Made by a program: the position numbers and the translations under genes
Shown: piece after piece, positions 7,337 through 14,342 of the stretch
How positions within the stretch are numbered: the first letter of the stretch is position 1
How the letters are laid out: each line of letters starts with the position of its first letter
Notes under the pieces: model-generated
Databases searched by the model: none
What the model was told of the DNA's origin: nothing
Seen by the model: only the letters and a program-made list of their open reading frames with translations
NCBI RefSeq assembly: GCF_000355905.1
Contig: NZ_APLF01000016.1
Coordinates: 1 to 53,915, forward strand
Source: Psychroflexus gondwanensis ACAM 44
GTDB lineage: Bacteria; Bacteroidota; Bacteroidia; Flavobacteriales; Flavobacteriaceae
Direction of reading: 5' to 3'
Length of the DNA stretch: 53,915 bases

Positions 7337-9634
7337 TTAATCGTCCTTAACGTCGTAACGGTCCAGCATCATTACTTTGTCCCAGGCTGCAACGAAATCT
7401 TTTACAAATCGCTCTTGCCCATCATCAGCGCCATAAACTTCAGCGACGTTACGCAGCTGAGCATTGGAACCAAAAATTAAATCGCAGCGGGTAGCCGTGT
7501 ATTTTGTAGCTCCACTTTTACGGTCGTTGACATTGAACAGCATTTCGTTTTCACCTTGGGGAACCCACTCATAGTCCATACTGGTGAGCACCCGAAAGAA
7601 ATCGTTAGACAGTTCACCAGGGCGTTGGGTAAATACTCCGTGTTTGGCATAATCGTAATTTTGGTCCAATACCCGCAGGCCGCCTACCAAAACCGTCCAT
7701 TCTGGTGCATTCAATGTCAATAATTGGGCACGGTCCAAAAATATACGTTCTGAGGGTACATTGTATCCTATTTTATCATTGTGGTAGTTTTTGAATCCGT
7801 CTGAAACAGGCTTCAACCAATCGAAACTTTCTACATCGGTGAGTTCTTGAGTTGTGTCCGTACGGCCTGGAGTGAATGGCACTGAAATGGGGGTACCCGC
7901 ATCTTTAGCTGCCTTTTCAATAGCAGCACAACCCCCTAGAACCACTAAATCGGCTAGAGAAACTTCCTTATTACCAGATTGACTAGCATTGAAATCACTT
8001 TGAATTGTTCTAAGCGTGTTAAGCACCTTATTAAGCTCAGAAGGTCGATTCATTTCCCAATTGTTCTGAGGTTCCAGAGCTATACGCGCTCCATTAGCAC
8101 CCCCTCTTTTATCGGAATGGCGATACACGGCTGCTGAGGACCATGCTGCAGATACTAAAGCGGATACGCTTAAACCACTGCTTAAAATCTGGTTTTTCAA
8201 AACGGCTATATCAGTATCGTTCACCAATTCATGATGACAAGCTGGAACTGGATCTTGCCACAACAAATCCTCTTTTGGTACTTCAGGACCCAAATAGCGA
8301 TCTTTTGGCCCCATATCTCTATGCGTTAATTTGTACCAAGCTTTTGAAAAGGCTACTGTGAAATAATCAAAGTCATTTAAGAATTTCTCACATACTTTAC
8401 GATATTCTGGATCTGCCTTTAAAGCGATATCAGACGTCATCATCATCAAATCGTCCATCATTCCTTCTCGATGTGCGTCTGGAGTTTTTGGAGCATTAGA
8501 ATCTACTGGAGTCCATTGGATGGCTCCAGCAAGACTTTCTTTATTCTTCCATTCAAATTTAAACAGGTTAATCAAGTAGTCATTGTCCCATTGAGTAGGA
8601 TTGGGTGTCCATGACCCCTCAATCCCATTGGTCATTGTGTACTGGCCAAATCCCGTACCTTCTGGGTTCTGCCAGCCCATACCCATGGCCTGAAGGGGTG
8701 CTGCTTCTGGTGCTGGGCCTATCTTATCGGCAGTCACCATACCGTGACTCTTCCCGAAGGCATGTCCACCCGCAATTAAAGCTACCGTTTCTTCATCATC
8801 CATCGCCATACGCTTAAAGGATTCCCGAATTGCTCGCGCAGAATCCAAGGGTTTTCCATTCCCTCCAGGACCTTCTGGATTTACATAAATTAATGCCTGA
8901 TGGGTAGCACCAAGCGGATTCTCAAGATCTCGATTCTCGTCCGATGGTTCACCTTTCCAGCGGAGCGTTTGGGTCACCATTTTATCGGGATGACCGTCGG
9001 AGTATTCTCCAACTTTTGATTCCTTGAAGGGTTTGCCATCCCAGAATTCTGGCCCCCAGTAGGTACTGCGGTCTGGTTCCCAAGCATCACGACGTCCACC
9101 TCCAAAACCATAGGTAGGGAAATTCATTATTTCTAAGGCGCAATTACCAGTCAAAACCATGAGGTCTGCCCACGAAAGTGCTGCCCCATATTTCTGTTTA
9201 ATAGGCCACAGCAATCGACGTGATTTATCAGTATTCCCATTGTCCCACCAGGAATTAATAGGGGCAAAACGCTGCATAGCTTGTCCTGCACCACCTCGAC
9301 CATCGGCGATACGATACGTCCCAGCTGCGTGCCACGTCATACGAACCATTTGCGGACCGTAATTTTTATAATCTGCCGGCCACCATTCTTTTGAATCTAC
9401 TAGTAAAGCCTTAATATCTTGTTTCAATTGCTGAAAATCAATTTTATTAAAAGCTTCTTTATAGTTCTCGTCACTCATGGGATTGGCTGCAGGCTGGTCT
9501 TGGTGCAGCAACTCCACTTGTAGGCGGTTGGGCCACCAGTCATCAATCTGAGGAGGAGTTCCAGCTGCTCCACCTATTCGAGTACCTCGAAATGGACATT
9601 TACCTGAATCTTCTGGGTTATCATTATTTTTCAT
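7337..9634 (-). CDS. katG: Catalase-peroxidase KatG
   Basis: 765 residues, full length for the two-domain class I haem peroxidase that removes hydrogen peroxide. In the N-terminal domain the distal site is Arg98, Trp101, His102 ([12 protein letters not shown]), the proximal haem ligand is His291 ([10 protein letters not shown]), and the Trp101-Tyr250-Met276 crosslink needed for catalase activity is conserved (spacing Tyr-Met 26 as in characterised enzymes). The C-terminal non-haem duplicate follows from about residue 440. There is no signal peptide, so it is cytoplasmic. An SDR gene follows downstream. GC content seems a little higher than in neighbours, as often for this gene. No regulator site was recognised. 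Confidence 0.97.
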   Translation of the reverse strand: MKNNDNPEDSGKCPFRGTRIGGAAGTPPQIDDWWPNRLQVELLHQDQPAANPMSDENYKEAFNKIDFQQLKQDIKALLVDSKEWWPADYKNYGPQMVRMTWHAAGTYRIADGRGGAGQAMQRFAPINSWWDNGNTDKSRRLLWPIKQKYGAALSWADLMVLTGNCALEIMNFPTYGFGGGRRDAWEPDRSTYWGPEFWDGKPFKESKVGEYSDGHPDKMVTQTLRWKGEPSDENRDLENPLGATHQALIYVNPEGPGGNGKPLDSARAIRESFKRMAMDDEETVALIAGGHAFGKSHGMVTADKIGPAPEAAPLQAMGMGWQNPEGTGFGQYTMTNGIEGSWTPNPTQWDNDYLINLFKFEWKNKESLAGAIQWTPVDSNAPKTPDAHREGMMDDLMMMTSDIALKADPEYRKVCEKFLNDFDYFTVAFSKAWYKLTHRDMGPKDRYLGPEVPKEDLLWQDPVPACHHELVNDTDIAVLKNQILSSGLSVSALVSAAWSSAAVYRHSDKRGGANGARIALEPQNNWEMNRPSELNKVLNTLRTIQSDFNASQSGNKEVSLADLVVLGGCAAIEKAAKDAGTPISVPFTPGRTDTTQELTDVESFDWLKPVSDGFKNYHNDKIGYNVPSERIFLDRAQLLTLNAPEWTVLVGGLRVLDQNYDYAKHGVFTQRPGELSNDFFRVLTSMDYEWVPQGENEMLFNVNDRKSGATKYTATRCDLIFGSNAQLRNVAEVYGADDGQERFVKDFVAAWDKVMMLDRYDVKDD

Positions 9635-9740
9635 AGCATTCTCATTAAATTATTGTGTCAAAACTGATCAAACATTACCAATAAAGTTATGAAAAAAAAG
9701 TGAATAAGCGTTTATGAGGTACAATTTCGGGCCTACACAT

Positions 9741-9899
9741 AGCCCAGGGTTTAAACCGTGGGCTTTTAAAAAAAGATGTATTTTTAGGATAGGATATAAA
9801 ATGGTTAAAACCATTAAATCCATATTTTCAAAATATATAACCCACGGTTTAAACCGTGGGCTGAAAGAATGCAAGGAAAGCATAACCGTTTTAACGGTT
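9741..9899. repeat. Cluster of REP-like palindromes upstream of the RAYT gene
   Basis: Four inverted repeats lie within 160 bp: 9741-9764 (AGCCCAGGGTTTAAACCGTGGGCT, one mismatch), a perfect 20-bp palindrome at 9841-9860 (CCCACGGTTTAAACCGTGGG), ATGGTT-AA-AACCAT near 9801-9814, and AACCGTT-TT-AACGGTT at 9884-9899. The first and second are versions of one sequence. Palindromes of this kind are the usual DNA partners of REP-associated tyrosine transposases, whose gene starts at 9915. Confidence 0.75.
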
Positions 9900-9914
9900 T
9901 TAAAATTAACTAAT

Positions 9915-10351
9915 ATGCCACACTCATACAATAAAATATGGATACATGCCATATGGTCAACGAAAGGAAGAATACCGTTAATTTCAAGTTCAATAGAGCA
10001 AAAGGTTTATCCATTTATTTCAGAACAGTTGCGTGAAAAAGGCTGTCCAGCTAGGCTCATTAATGGGATGCCAGACCACATTCATTGCTTATTTTTATTA
10101 AATTCTCAAAAATCGATTTCAGAACTAATTAAACAAATCAAGGGGAGTAGCTCACATTGGATCAATCAAAATAATTTGATTTCAGAAAAATTTGCCTGGC
10201 AAACAGGATTTGCTTCTTATTCCGTTTCAGAATCTGTTGTTGAAAAAGTTTATCAATACATCAAAAACATCACCATCAAAAGAAAAGCTTTCAGCAGGAA
10301 TATAACGAGTTTTTGAAGCTTTACGGTTTCGAAACTCAAAATGAACATTGA
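9915..10351 (+). pseudogene. REP-associated tyrosine (IS200-like) transposase, frameshifted
   Basis: From ATG 9915 the frame reads MPHSYNKIWIHAIWSTKGRI, with the His-x-His metal site (PDHIHCLF) and later the YSVSESVVEKVYQYIKN segment that carries the catalytic tyrosine region of RAYT/TnpA-REP proteins. The frame then ends prematurely at 10316, but a -1 shift near 10262-10272 (A-run before CATCACCATC) restores HHHQKKSFQQEYNEFLKLYG and a stop at 10349-10351, the normal RAYT C-terminus. So a single-base deletion inactivates the last 25 or so residues. The catalytic core is intact and might still fold. I rejected an upstream start at 9714 because it reads through the palindromes. Confidence 0.85.
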
Positions 10352-10405
10352 CCTTATAAAAAATACGATAGACATTTGTAAGCATTAAAAAATAAATAGA
10401 AGAGT

Positions 10406-10426
10406 CCTCGGGGCAATCCCACGAGG
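10406..10426. repeat. REP-like hairpin downstream of the RAYT pseudogene
   Basis: CCTCGGGG-CAAT-CCCACGAGG forms a stem with one bulged A. Some 10 bases later comes a run of T (10439-10446), so it may also work as a terminator for the transposase transcript. Related CGAG/CTCG words recur inside the 91-bp repeats that follow. Confidence 0.5.
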
Positions 10427-10459
10427 CATTCAGAGGGCTTTTTTTTGATTGATGAAAAC

Positions 10460-10550
10460 CATCCGTTTTCAAACCTTCATCAAAACACGAGGCAAGTCTC
10501 GGGGAATTAAACCCAATAGAGATTAAAACATTGTGATAGATTCAACTTAA
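10460..10550. repeat. 91-bp direct repeat, copy A
   Basis: Matches 10691-10781 with only two substitutions over 91 bases. It contains a small hairpin CGAG-GCAAGT-CTCG followed by GGGGAATTAAACCC. It is non-coding. The high identity of the two copies suggests a recent duplication, plausibly connected with the neighbouring RAYT element. Confidence 0.85.
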
Positions 10551-10690
10551 AGTAAAACCAAATTAAATTTATAATGTCGTATGAATAAATTGAATTATAA
10601 TACGACGTAGCTCAGCACAGGTTTTTTGATTGATTGAAGTTAAAAATAATTAGCATAGCATTAGTTACGGTAATTATTTTTGATGCAAAG

Positions 10691-10781
10691 CATCCGTTTT
10701 CAAAACTTCATCAAAACACGAGGCAAGTCTCGGGGAATTAAACCCAATAGAGATTAAAACATTGTGATAGATTCACCTTAA
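10691..10781. repeat. 91-bp direct repeat, copy B
   Basis: Second copy of the 91-bp repeat, 140 bp after copy A. The spacer holds an inverted repeat GTCGTAT...ATACGAC (about 10572-10604). Copy B ends 62 bp from the stop of the convergent methyltransferase-like gene. Confidence 0.85.
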
Positions 10782-10842
10782 TGTAAGGTGTAAGCACCGG
10801 ATTTTTTATTGAGAAACACCAAGCAAATCTAGCCTGAGAAGT

Positions 10843-11550
10843 TTATGACTTCACGAATACCATACAATGTTGCCACGGAAGATTTCCTTTATTTTTTTCT
10901 AACTTAAAACCTGCAGCTTCAAATTCCTTAACCGCCTGCTTTTCGCTCATTTTATGAACCTCTTTAATAGGTACACGGGGATCTTCGGCCCTATACTCGA
11001 TTAAATAAATTTTACCATCTGATCGCAAGGCATTTTTTATGGAAGCTAGCATTTCTATTGGGTAACTAAACTCGTGGTAGACATCTACCATAAGTATTTT
11101 ATCAACCGAATTTTCAGGTAAATTGACACTCTTTTCACCTCCTTTAACAAGCGTCACATTATCGATCTTGTTATCGGTAATCCGTTCGTTCATTTCTGCT
11201 AGCATTTCATCTTGAATATCGACCGCGTAAACGAATACATCTTTGGCTATTGAAGACATTTTAAACACATGATATCCCGACCCTGCTCCAATATCTGCAA
11301 TAACATCCCCGGAGGTGATATTCATGTTTTGTAACAATTTTGCCGTGTTCTCTTCCTTTTCGCGTTCAGGACGCTCTAGCCAGCTCATCCCTTGAAAACC
11401 CATCACATAAGCAATTTCTCTTCCCATATACCATTTACCAGTGCCATTGCGATCTCCTTCTTTATAGGTATAGGAGTCTACTGAGCTTGTACTCTGTGCA
11501 ATTAAAGTAACTGTAAAGCAGAATATGAGTAAACCTATAATTTTTTTCAT
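10843..11550 (-). CDS. Exported class I SAM-dependent methyltransferase-like protein
   Basis: Starting at the ATG 11548-11550 gives 235 residues beginning MKKIIGLLIFCFTVTLIAQS, a clean signal peptide; the frame runs 102 bp further upstream but that extension would hide the signal, so I chose the internal start. SAM-binding motif I is VIADIGAGSGYHVF and the acidic post-motif is YAVDIQDEM, followed by DKILMVDVYHEF. Export of a methyltransferase fold is unusual, but small periplasmic members occur in Bacteroidota and Proteobacteria. Substrate unknown. It stands alone, its 5' end facing the AbiE cassette. Confidence 0.8.
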   Translation of the reverse strand: MKKIIGLLIFCFTVTLIAQSTSSVDSYTYKEGDRNGTGKWYMGREIAYVMGFQGMSWLERPEREKEENTAKLLQNMNITSGDVIADIGAGSGYHVFKMSSIAKDVFVYAVDIQDEMLAEMNERITDNKIDNVTLVKGGEKSVNLPENSVDKILMVDVYHEFSYPIEMLASIKNALRSDGKIYLIEYRAEDPRVPIKEVHKMSEKQAVKEFEAAGFKLEKNKGNLPWQHCMVFVKS

Positions 11551-11672
11551 AAGACAACTCTTTTTTTGATTTCTATTAAAATTAGTGATTTTTAGTAAGA
11601 AAAGGAGGAACTCGGCAGTTTTTAAGAACTGTTTGAGGTCTGTACTATGCAATAAACAGACTACGTACTAAA

Positions 11673-11706
11673 GTTTTATTCGACTAGGCTTTATATGACA
11701 TGATCT
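11673..11706. repeat. 34-bp direct repeat, left boundary of the AbiE cassette
   Basis: GTTTTATTCGACTAGGCTTTATATGACATGATCT; only one base differs from 13787-13820 (ATT versus ACT). A shared TTAACATG follows both copies, six bases later here. The repeats are 2,114 bp apart and enclose the AbiE operon with its promoter and nothing else. Confidence 0.9.
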
Positions 11707-11791
11707 GAATTCTTAACATGGCTTCTGTTAACAACAAGGCAAATTAAAGCTTTTAAGAGCAAAAGATTTTTTTTCCTCCATATATATATCC

Positions 11792-11849
11792 AATATTTGC
11801 CAATTATTATTTTTACTGGCGTATTTTTGTTATCAAATATTTGCCGATT
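11792..11849. promoter_or_regulatory. Two operator-like repeats upstream of the AbiE operon
   Basis: AATATTTGCCAATT at 11792-11805 recurs as AATATTTGCCGATT at 11836-11849, the same orientation and 44 bp apart, about four helical turns. The second copy sits just before the presumed promoter. Known AbiEi antitoxins bind repeats in their own promoter and repress the operon, so these are good candidates for antitoxin-binding sites. Function is inferred. Confidence 0.5.
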
Positions 11850-11854
11850 TTTTA

Positions 11855-11873
11855 TATATTTGGTATAAATTTG
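11855..11873 (+). promoter_or_regulatory. Candidate -7 boxes for the AbiE operon
   Basis: Two overlapping-range matches to the Bacteroidota -7 box TAnnTTTG lie just before the ATG at 11881: TATATTTG (11855-11862) and TAAATTTG (11866-11873). The first leaves room for a short leader; the second would give a nearly leaderless message. A well-spaced TTG -33 element is not clear. Confidence 0.45.
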
Positions 11874-11880
11874 ATCTGAG

Positions 11881-12645
11881 ATGGCTAAAATAATTGAAGA
11901 TAAACTCATTGTAGAATTTAAGGATAGAAATTCTTTTTCGAGAGAAGAATTGTTTGACTTTTATAAAAATTTCGAACCTAGCCTGAAAGAAGGCACCTTA
12001 GGATGGAGGATTTATGACCTTAAGAATAAGAACATCATAAAATCTATTCAAAGAGGTTATTATACTATTTCATACAAGCCCAAGTATAAGCCTGAGATTT
12101 CTGGAGAGCTTTTGAAATTTGCCAAAGTAATTTCAGAGAGATTTGGAGAAGTAAAATATTGCCTGTGGGACACCGATTGGATTAACGAATTCTCACAACA
12201 TCAATCAAGTAAAAAACTAATTGTTATTGAAATTGAAAAAGACTTTATAGAATCGCTCTACCACGAGCTAAAAGATACTTTTCGATCTAACTTCTATTTG
12301 AATCCTGATAAAAAAATCATTGATTTTTATATGTCCGAAAGTCAAAATCCTGTTATTATAAAAAAACTCATCACAAGGTCACCAATTTCAAAAAGGAAGG
12401 AAAAGAAATTTGAAATATACACTCCCCTACTTGAAAAAATACTAGTAGATCTTTTCACAGAAAAAAAACTATTCTATTTCTATCAGGGAGCTGAATTAAT
12501 CCACATTTACGAAAATGTTTTAAAAAATTACACGCTCAATTATACCAAATTATTCAGTTACGCTAAACGAAGAGACCAGGAACAAGACATCAAGCAATTT
12601 ATGAACAACCATATGTATCATCTTGTAAAAGACATAATCGAATGA
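11881..12645 (+). CDS. AbiEi-like antitoxin / transcriptional regulator of a type IV toxin-antitoxin pair
   Basis: 254 residues, starting at ATG 11881. The N-terminal 60 or so residues look like a winged helix (SFSREELFDFYKNF, then WRIYDLKNKNIIKSIQRGYY), followed by a larger domain with YCLWDTDWINEFSQHQ and KKLIVIEIEKDF, matching the architecture of AbiEi-type (DUF6577-like) antitoxins. The stop overlaps the start of the nucleotidyltransferase gene by 4 bp (ATGA), so the two are translationally coupled. By family it neutralises the toxin without direct binding and represses its own promoter; the repeats at 11792 and 11836 are candidate sites. The family call relies mainly on the partner gene. 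Confidence 0.75.
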   Translation: MAKIIEDKLIVEFKDRNSFSREELFDFYKNFEPSLKEGTLGWRIYDLKNKNIIKSIQRGYYTISYKPKYKPEISGELLKFAKVISERFGEVKYCLWDTDWINEFSQHQSSKKLIVIEIEKDFIESLYHELKDTFRSNFYLNPDKKIIDFYMSESQNPVIIKKLITRSPISKRKEKKFEIYTPLLEKILVDLFTEKKLFYFYQGAELIHIYENVLKNYTLNYTKLFSYAKRRDQEQDIKQFMNNHMYHLVKDIIE

Positions 12646-13760
12646 TAAAAGAGCATTGTTTTACAGAAGAATGGTTAACTACTTTCAAAAAACAAACAGA
12701 ACATAAAAGAATCGATAAGATTATTCTTGAAAAAATGATTTATGCACTTCACCTATTGGAACGCATTAAAGCTAACGGACTTGATTTTGTATTTAAAGGA
12801 GGGACTAGTTTGGTGCTGCTACTGGAAGAGTATAATAGATTCTCCATTGATATTGACATCATTTGCAATACCGATAGAGAAACCCTAGAAAAAATATTGA
12901 GCAAAGTTATTGATTCTTCTAATTTCAAATCATTTGAACTGGATAAACACCGTAGTTATATACCAAGTGTTCCTAAAGCACATTATTCTTTTGCCTTTGA
13001 TTCCGTAACAAAAGGGAGATATTCTGGAACTATTTTATTGGATGTATTAATTGAAGAGTCTATTTATCCAGAAATAATAGAAAAGCCTATTCAAACCAAA
13101 TGGGTTGAAATGGGGGGAGAAACAAAGATCAAACTACCAACTGTAGATGCAATTACAGGAGATAAGCTTACAGCTTTTGCGCCAAACACTGTTGGCATAC
13201 CCTATTTTAAGGGAAGGAATCAACAGGCATTCTCTATGGAGATTTGCAAACAGTTATTCGATTTAAGCAAACTCTTCGAACGAATAGAAAACATTGAAAC
13301 TGTATCTCAAAGTTTTGAAGTCTTTGCGATACAAGAAATTGAGTATCGTAAAACTGCAACATTAGATTTAACTCCTGAAAAAGTACTACTAGACACTATA
13401 GATACATGCCTGATTCTCGCAAAAAGAGGAGGAGGTACACCTGATGAAAAAACAAATTTTACAGAATTACAAAAAGGTATTCGAGCTTTTGGCACAGGTT
13501 TTTTGATGGTTGGCAATTTTAGAATAGATGATGCTATTCCTGCATCTGCTCGCATAGCTTATTTGGCAACAAAACTATTACACAAAGAATTATCGCCAAT
13601 AGAATATTACAAAGGACAAGATTTAAAAGCACTAAGTATTGAAAATAAAGATTGGAATTTCTTAAACCGATTAAAAAAACAACCTGATAAATCCTCTTTT
13701 TATTATTGGCACAAGACACTTGAAACGATGGGTTTGATAAAACAGAATAAAAATGAGTAA
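12642..13760 (+). CDS. AbiEii-family nucleotidyltransferase toxin
   Basis: 372 residues. All hallmark motifs of the AbiEii/AbiGii nucleotidyltransferase superfamily are visible: FKGGTSL (Gly53-Ser56), FSIDIDI with Asp70 and Asp72 as the metal-binding pair, the third Asp134 in ILLDVLIEE, and Lys175 in ITGDKLTAFAP. Characterised members transfer nucleotides to targets such as tRNA and stop growth during phage infection. The gene is intact and longer than the usual 280-310 residues because of an added C-terminal region. It overlaps the antitoxin gene by 4 bp. The direct repeat at 13787 starts 27 bp after its stop. Confidence 0.88.
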   Translation: MIKEHCFTEEWLTTFKKQTEHKRIDKIILEKMIYALHLLERIKANGLDFVFKGGTSLVLLLEEYNRFSIDIDIICNTDRETLEKILSKVIDSSNFKSFELDKHRSYIPSVPKAHYSFAFDSVTKGRYSGTILLDVLIEESIYPEIIEKPIQTKWVEMGGETKIKLPTVDAITGDKLTAFAPNTVGIPYFKGRNQQAFSMEICKQLFDLSKLFERIENIETVSQSFEVFAIQEIEYRKTATLDLTPEKVLLDTIDTCLILAKRGGGTPDEKTNFTELQKGIRAFGTGFLMVGNFRIDDAIPASARIAYLATKLLHKELSPIEYYKGQDLKALSIENKDWNFLNRLKKQPDKSSFYYWHKTLETMGLIKQNKNE

Positions 13761-13786
13761 AACCAACAAATACTCTATCGATAAGC

Positions 13787-13820
13787 GTTTTACTCGACTA
13801 GGCTTTATATGACATGATCT
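13787..13820. repeat. 34-bp direct repeat, right boundary of the AbiE cassette
   Basis: One mismatch to 11673-11706; TTAACATG follows immediately in this copy (overlapping its last T). No transposase or recombinase lies between the two copies. The sequence has no obvious internal symmetry. Confidence 0.9.
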
Positions 13821-13874
13821 TAACATGAAGTAATACACCACCGAAATCCAAAGTGGCTAGGTCATCGACATTAA

Positions 13875-14109
13875 GACATCTTTATACCAAATTTAAATAT
13901 CGGCATTGAGTATCAAGGAAAACACCATAAAGAGTCTGTAACGTTTTTTGGAGGAGTTGAGACTTTCGGAAAAAACCTTGAGCGTGATAAGCGAAAAAAG
14001 ACTATGTTCTGAAAATGATTTAAAACTGTTTTATGTTTTTCCAGAAACAGACACCATAAAATTTAGTACAGAATTAAAAGAAAATGTAAAAGCTTTAAGC
14101 ACGAGATAA
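13875..14109 (+). pseudogene. Nuclease-fold (VSR/PD-(D/E)XK-like) gene relic, frameshifted
   Basis: From 13875 the frame reads DIFIPNLNIGIEYQGKHH, then FFGG and ERDKRKKTM before a stop at 14010-14012. A neighbouring frame continues CSENDLKLFYVFPETD to TAA at 14107-14109. The order I-P-x-L-x-I-x-I-E-Y-Q-G-x-x-H, FFGG, RDxxK, LxxYxxP is that of VSR-like endonuclease domains found at the C-end of zinc-ribbon proteins in many bacteria. The N-terminal part is gone and an indel breaks the rest. It lies right after the AbiE cassette, suggesting the cassette entered, or arose in, a former defence or nuclease locus. Confidence 0.7.
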
Positions 14110-14342
14110 GCATTTATGTGGCTCTTTTGTTCTAGCATGAGTAGCACTTTATCTGTACCCTTTGTGTATCTCATTAAGGGGTAAGAATCCCTTGGGAACA
14201 GTACCTTTATGACCAATGACATAAGACTAGACTCTCGTATTCAATAGACTACAAGGTTAAACCTTAAAAAAATTCAAAAAGGAAAGTATTTATTTGTGGA
14301 ATACGAACTATATTTATAGCATTAATCCTAACAACCCATCTT

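Noticed and set aside
9714-9914. Upstream extension of the RAYT gene to 9714
   Set aside because: The extension is made of palindromic REP DNA; the family begins at MPHSYN.
14031-14222. Minus-strand 63-aa ORF
   Set aside because: Its 3' half is antisense to the nuclease relic; no family features and no credible leader.
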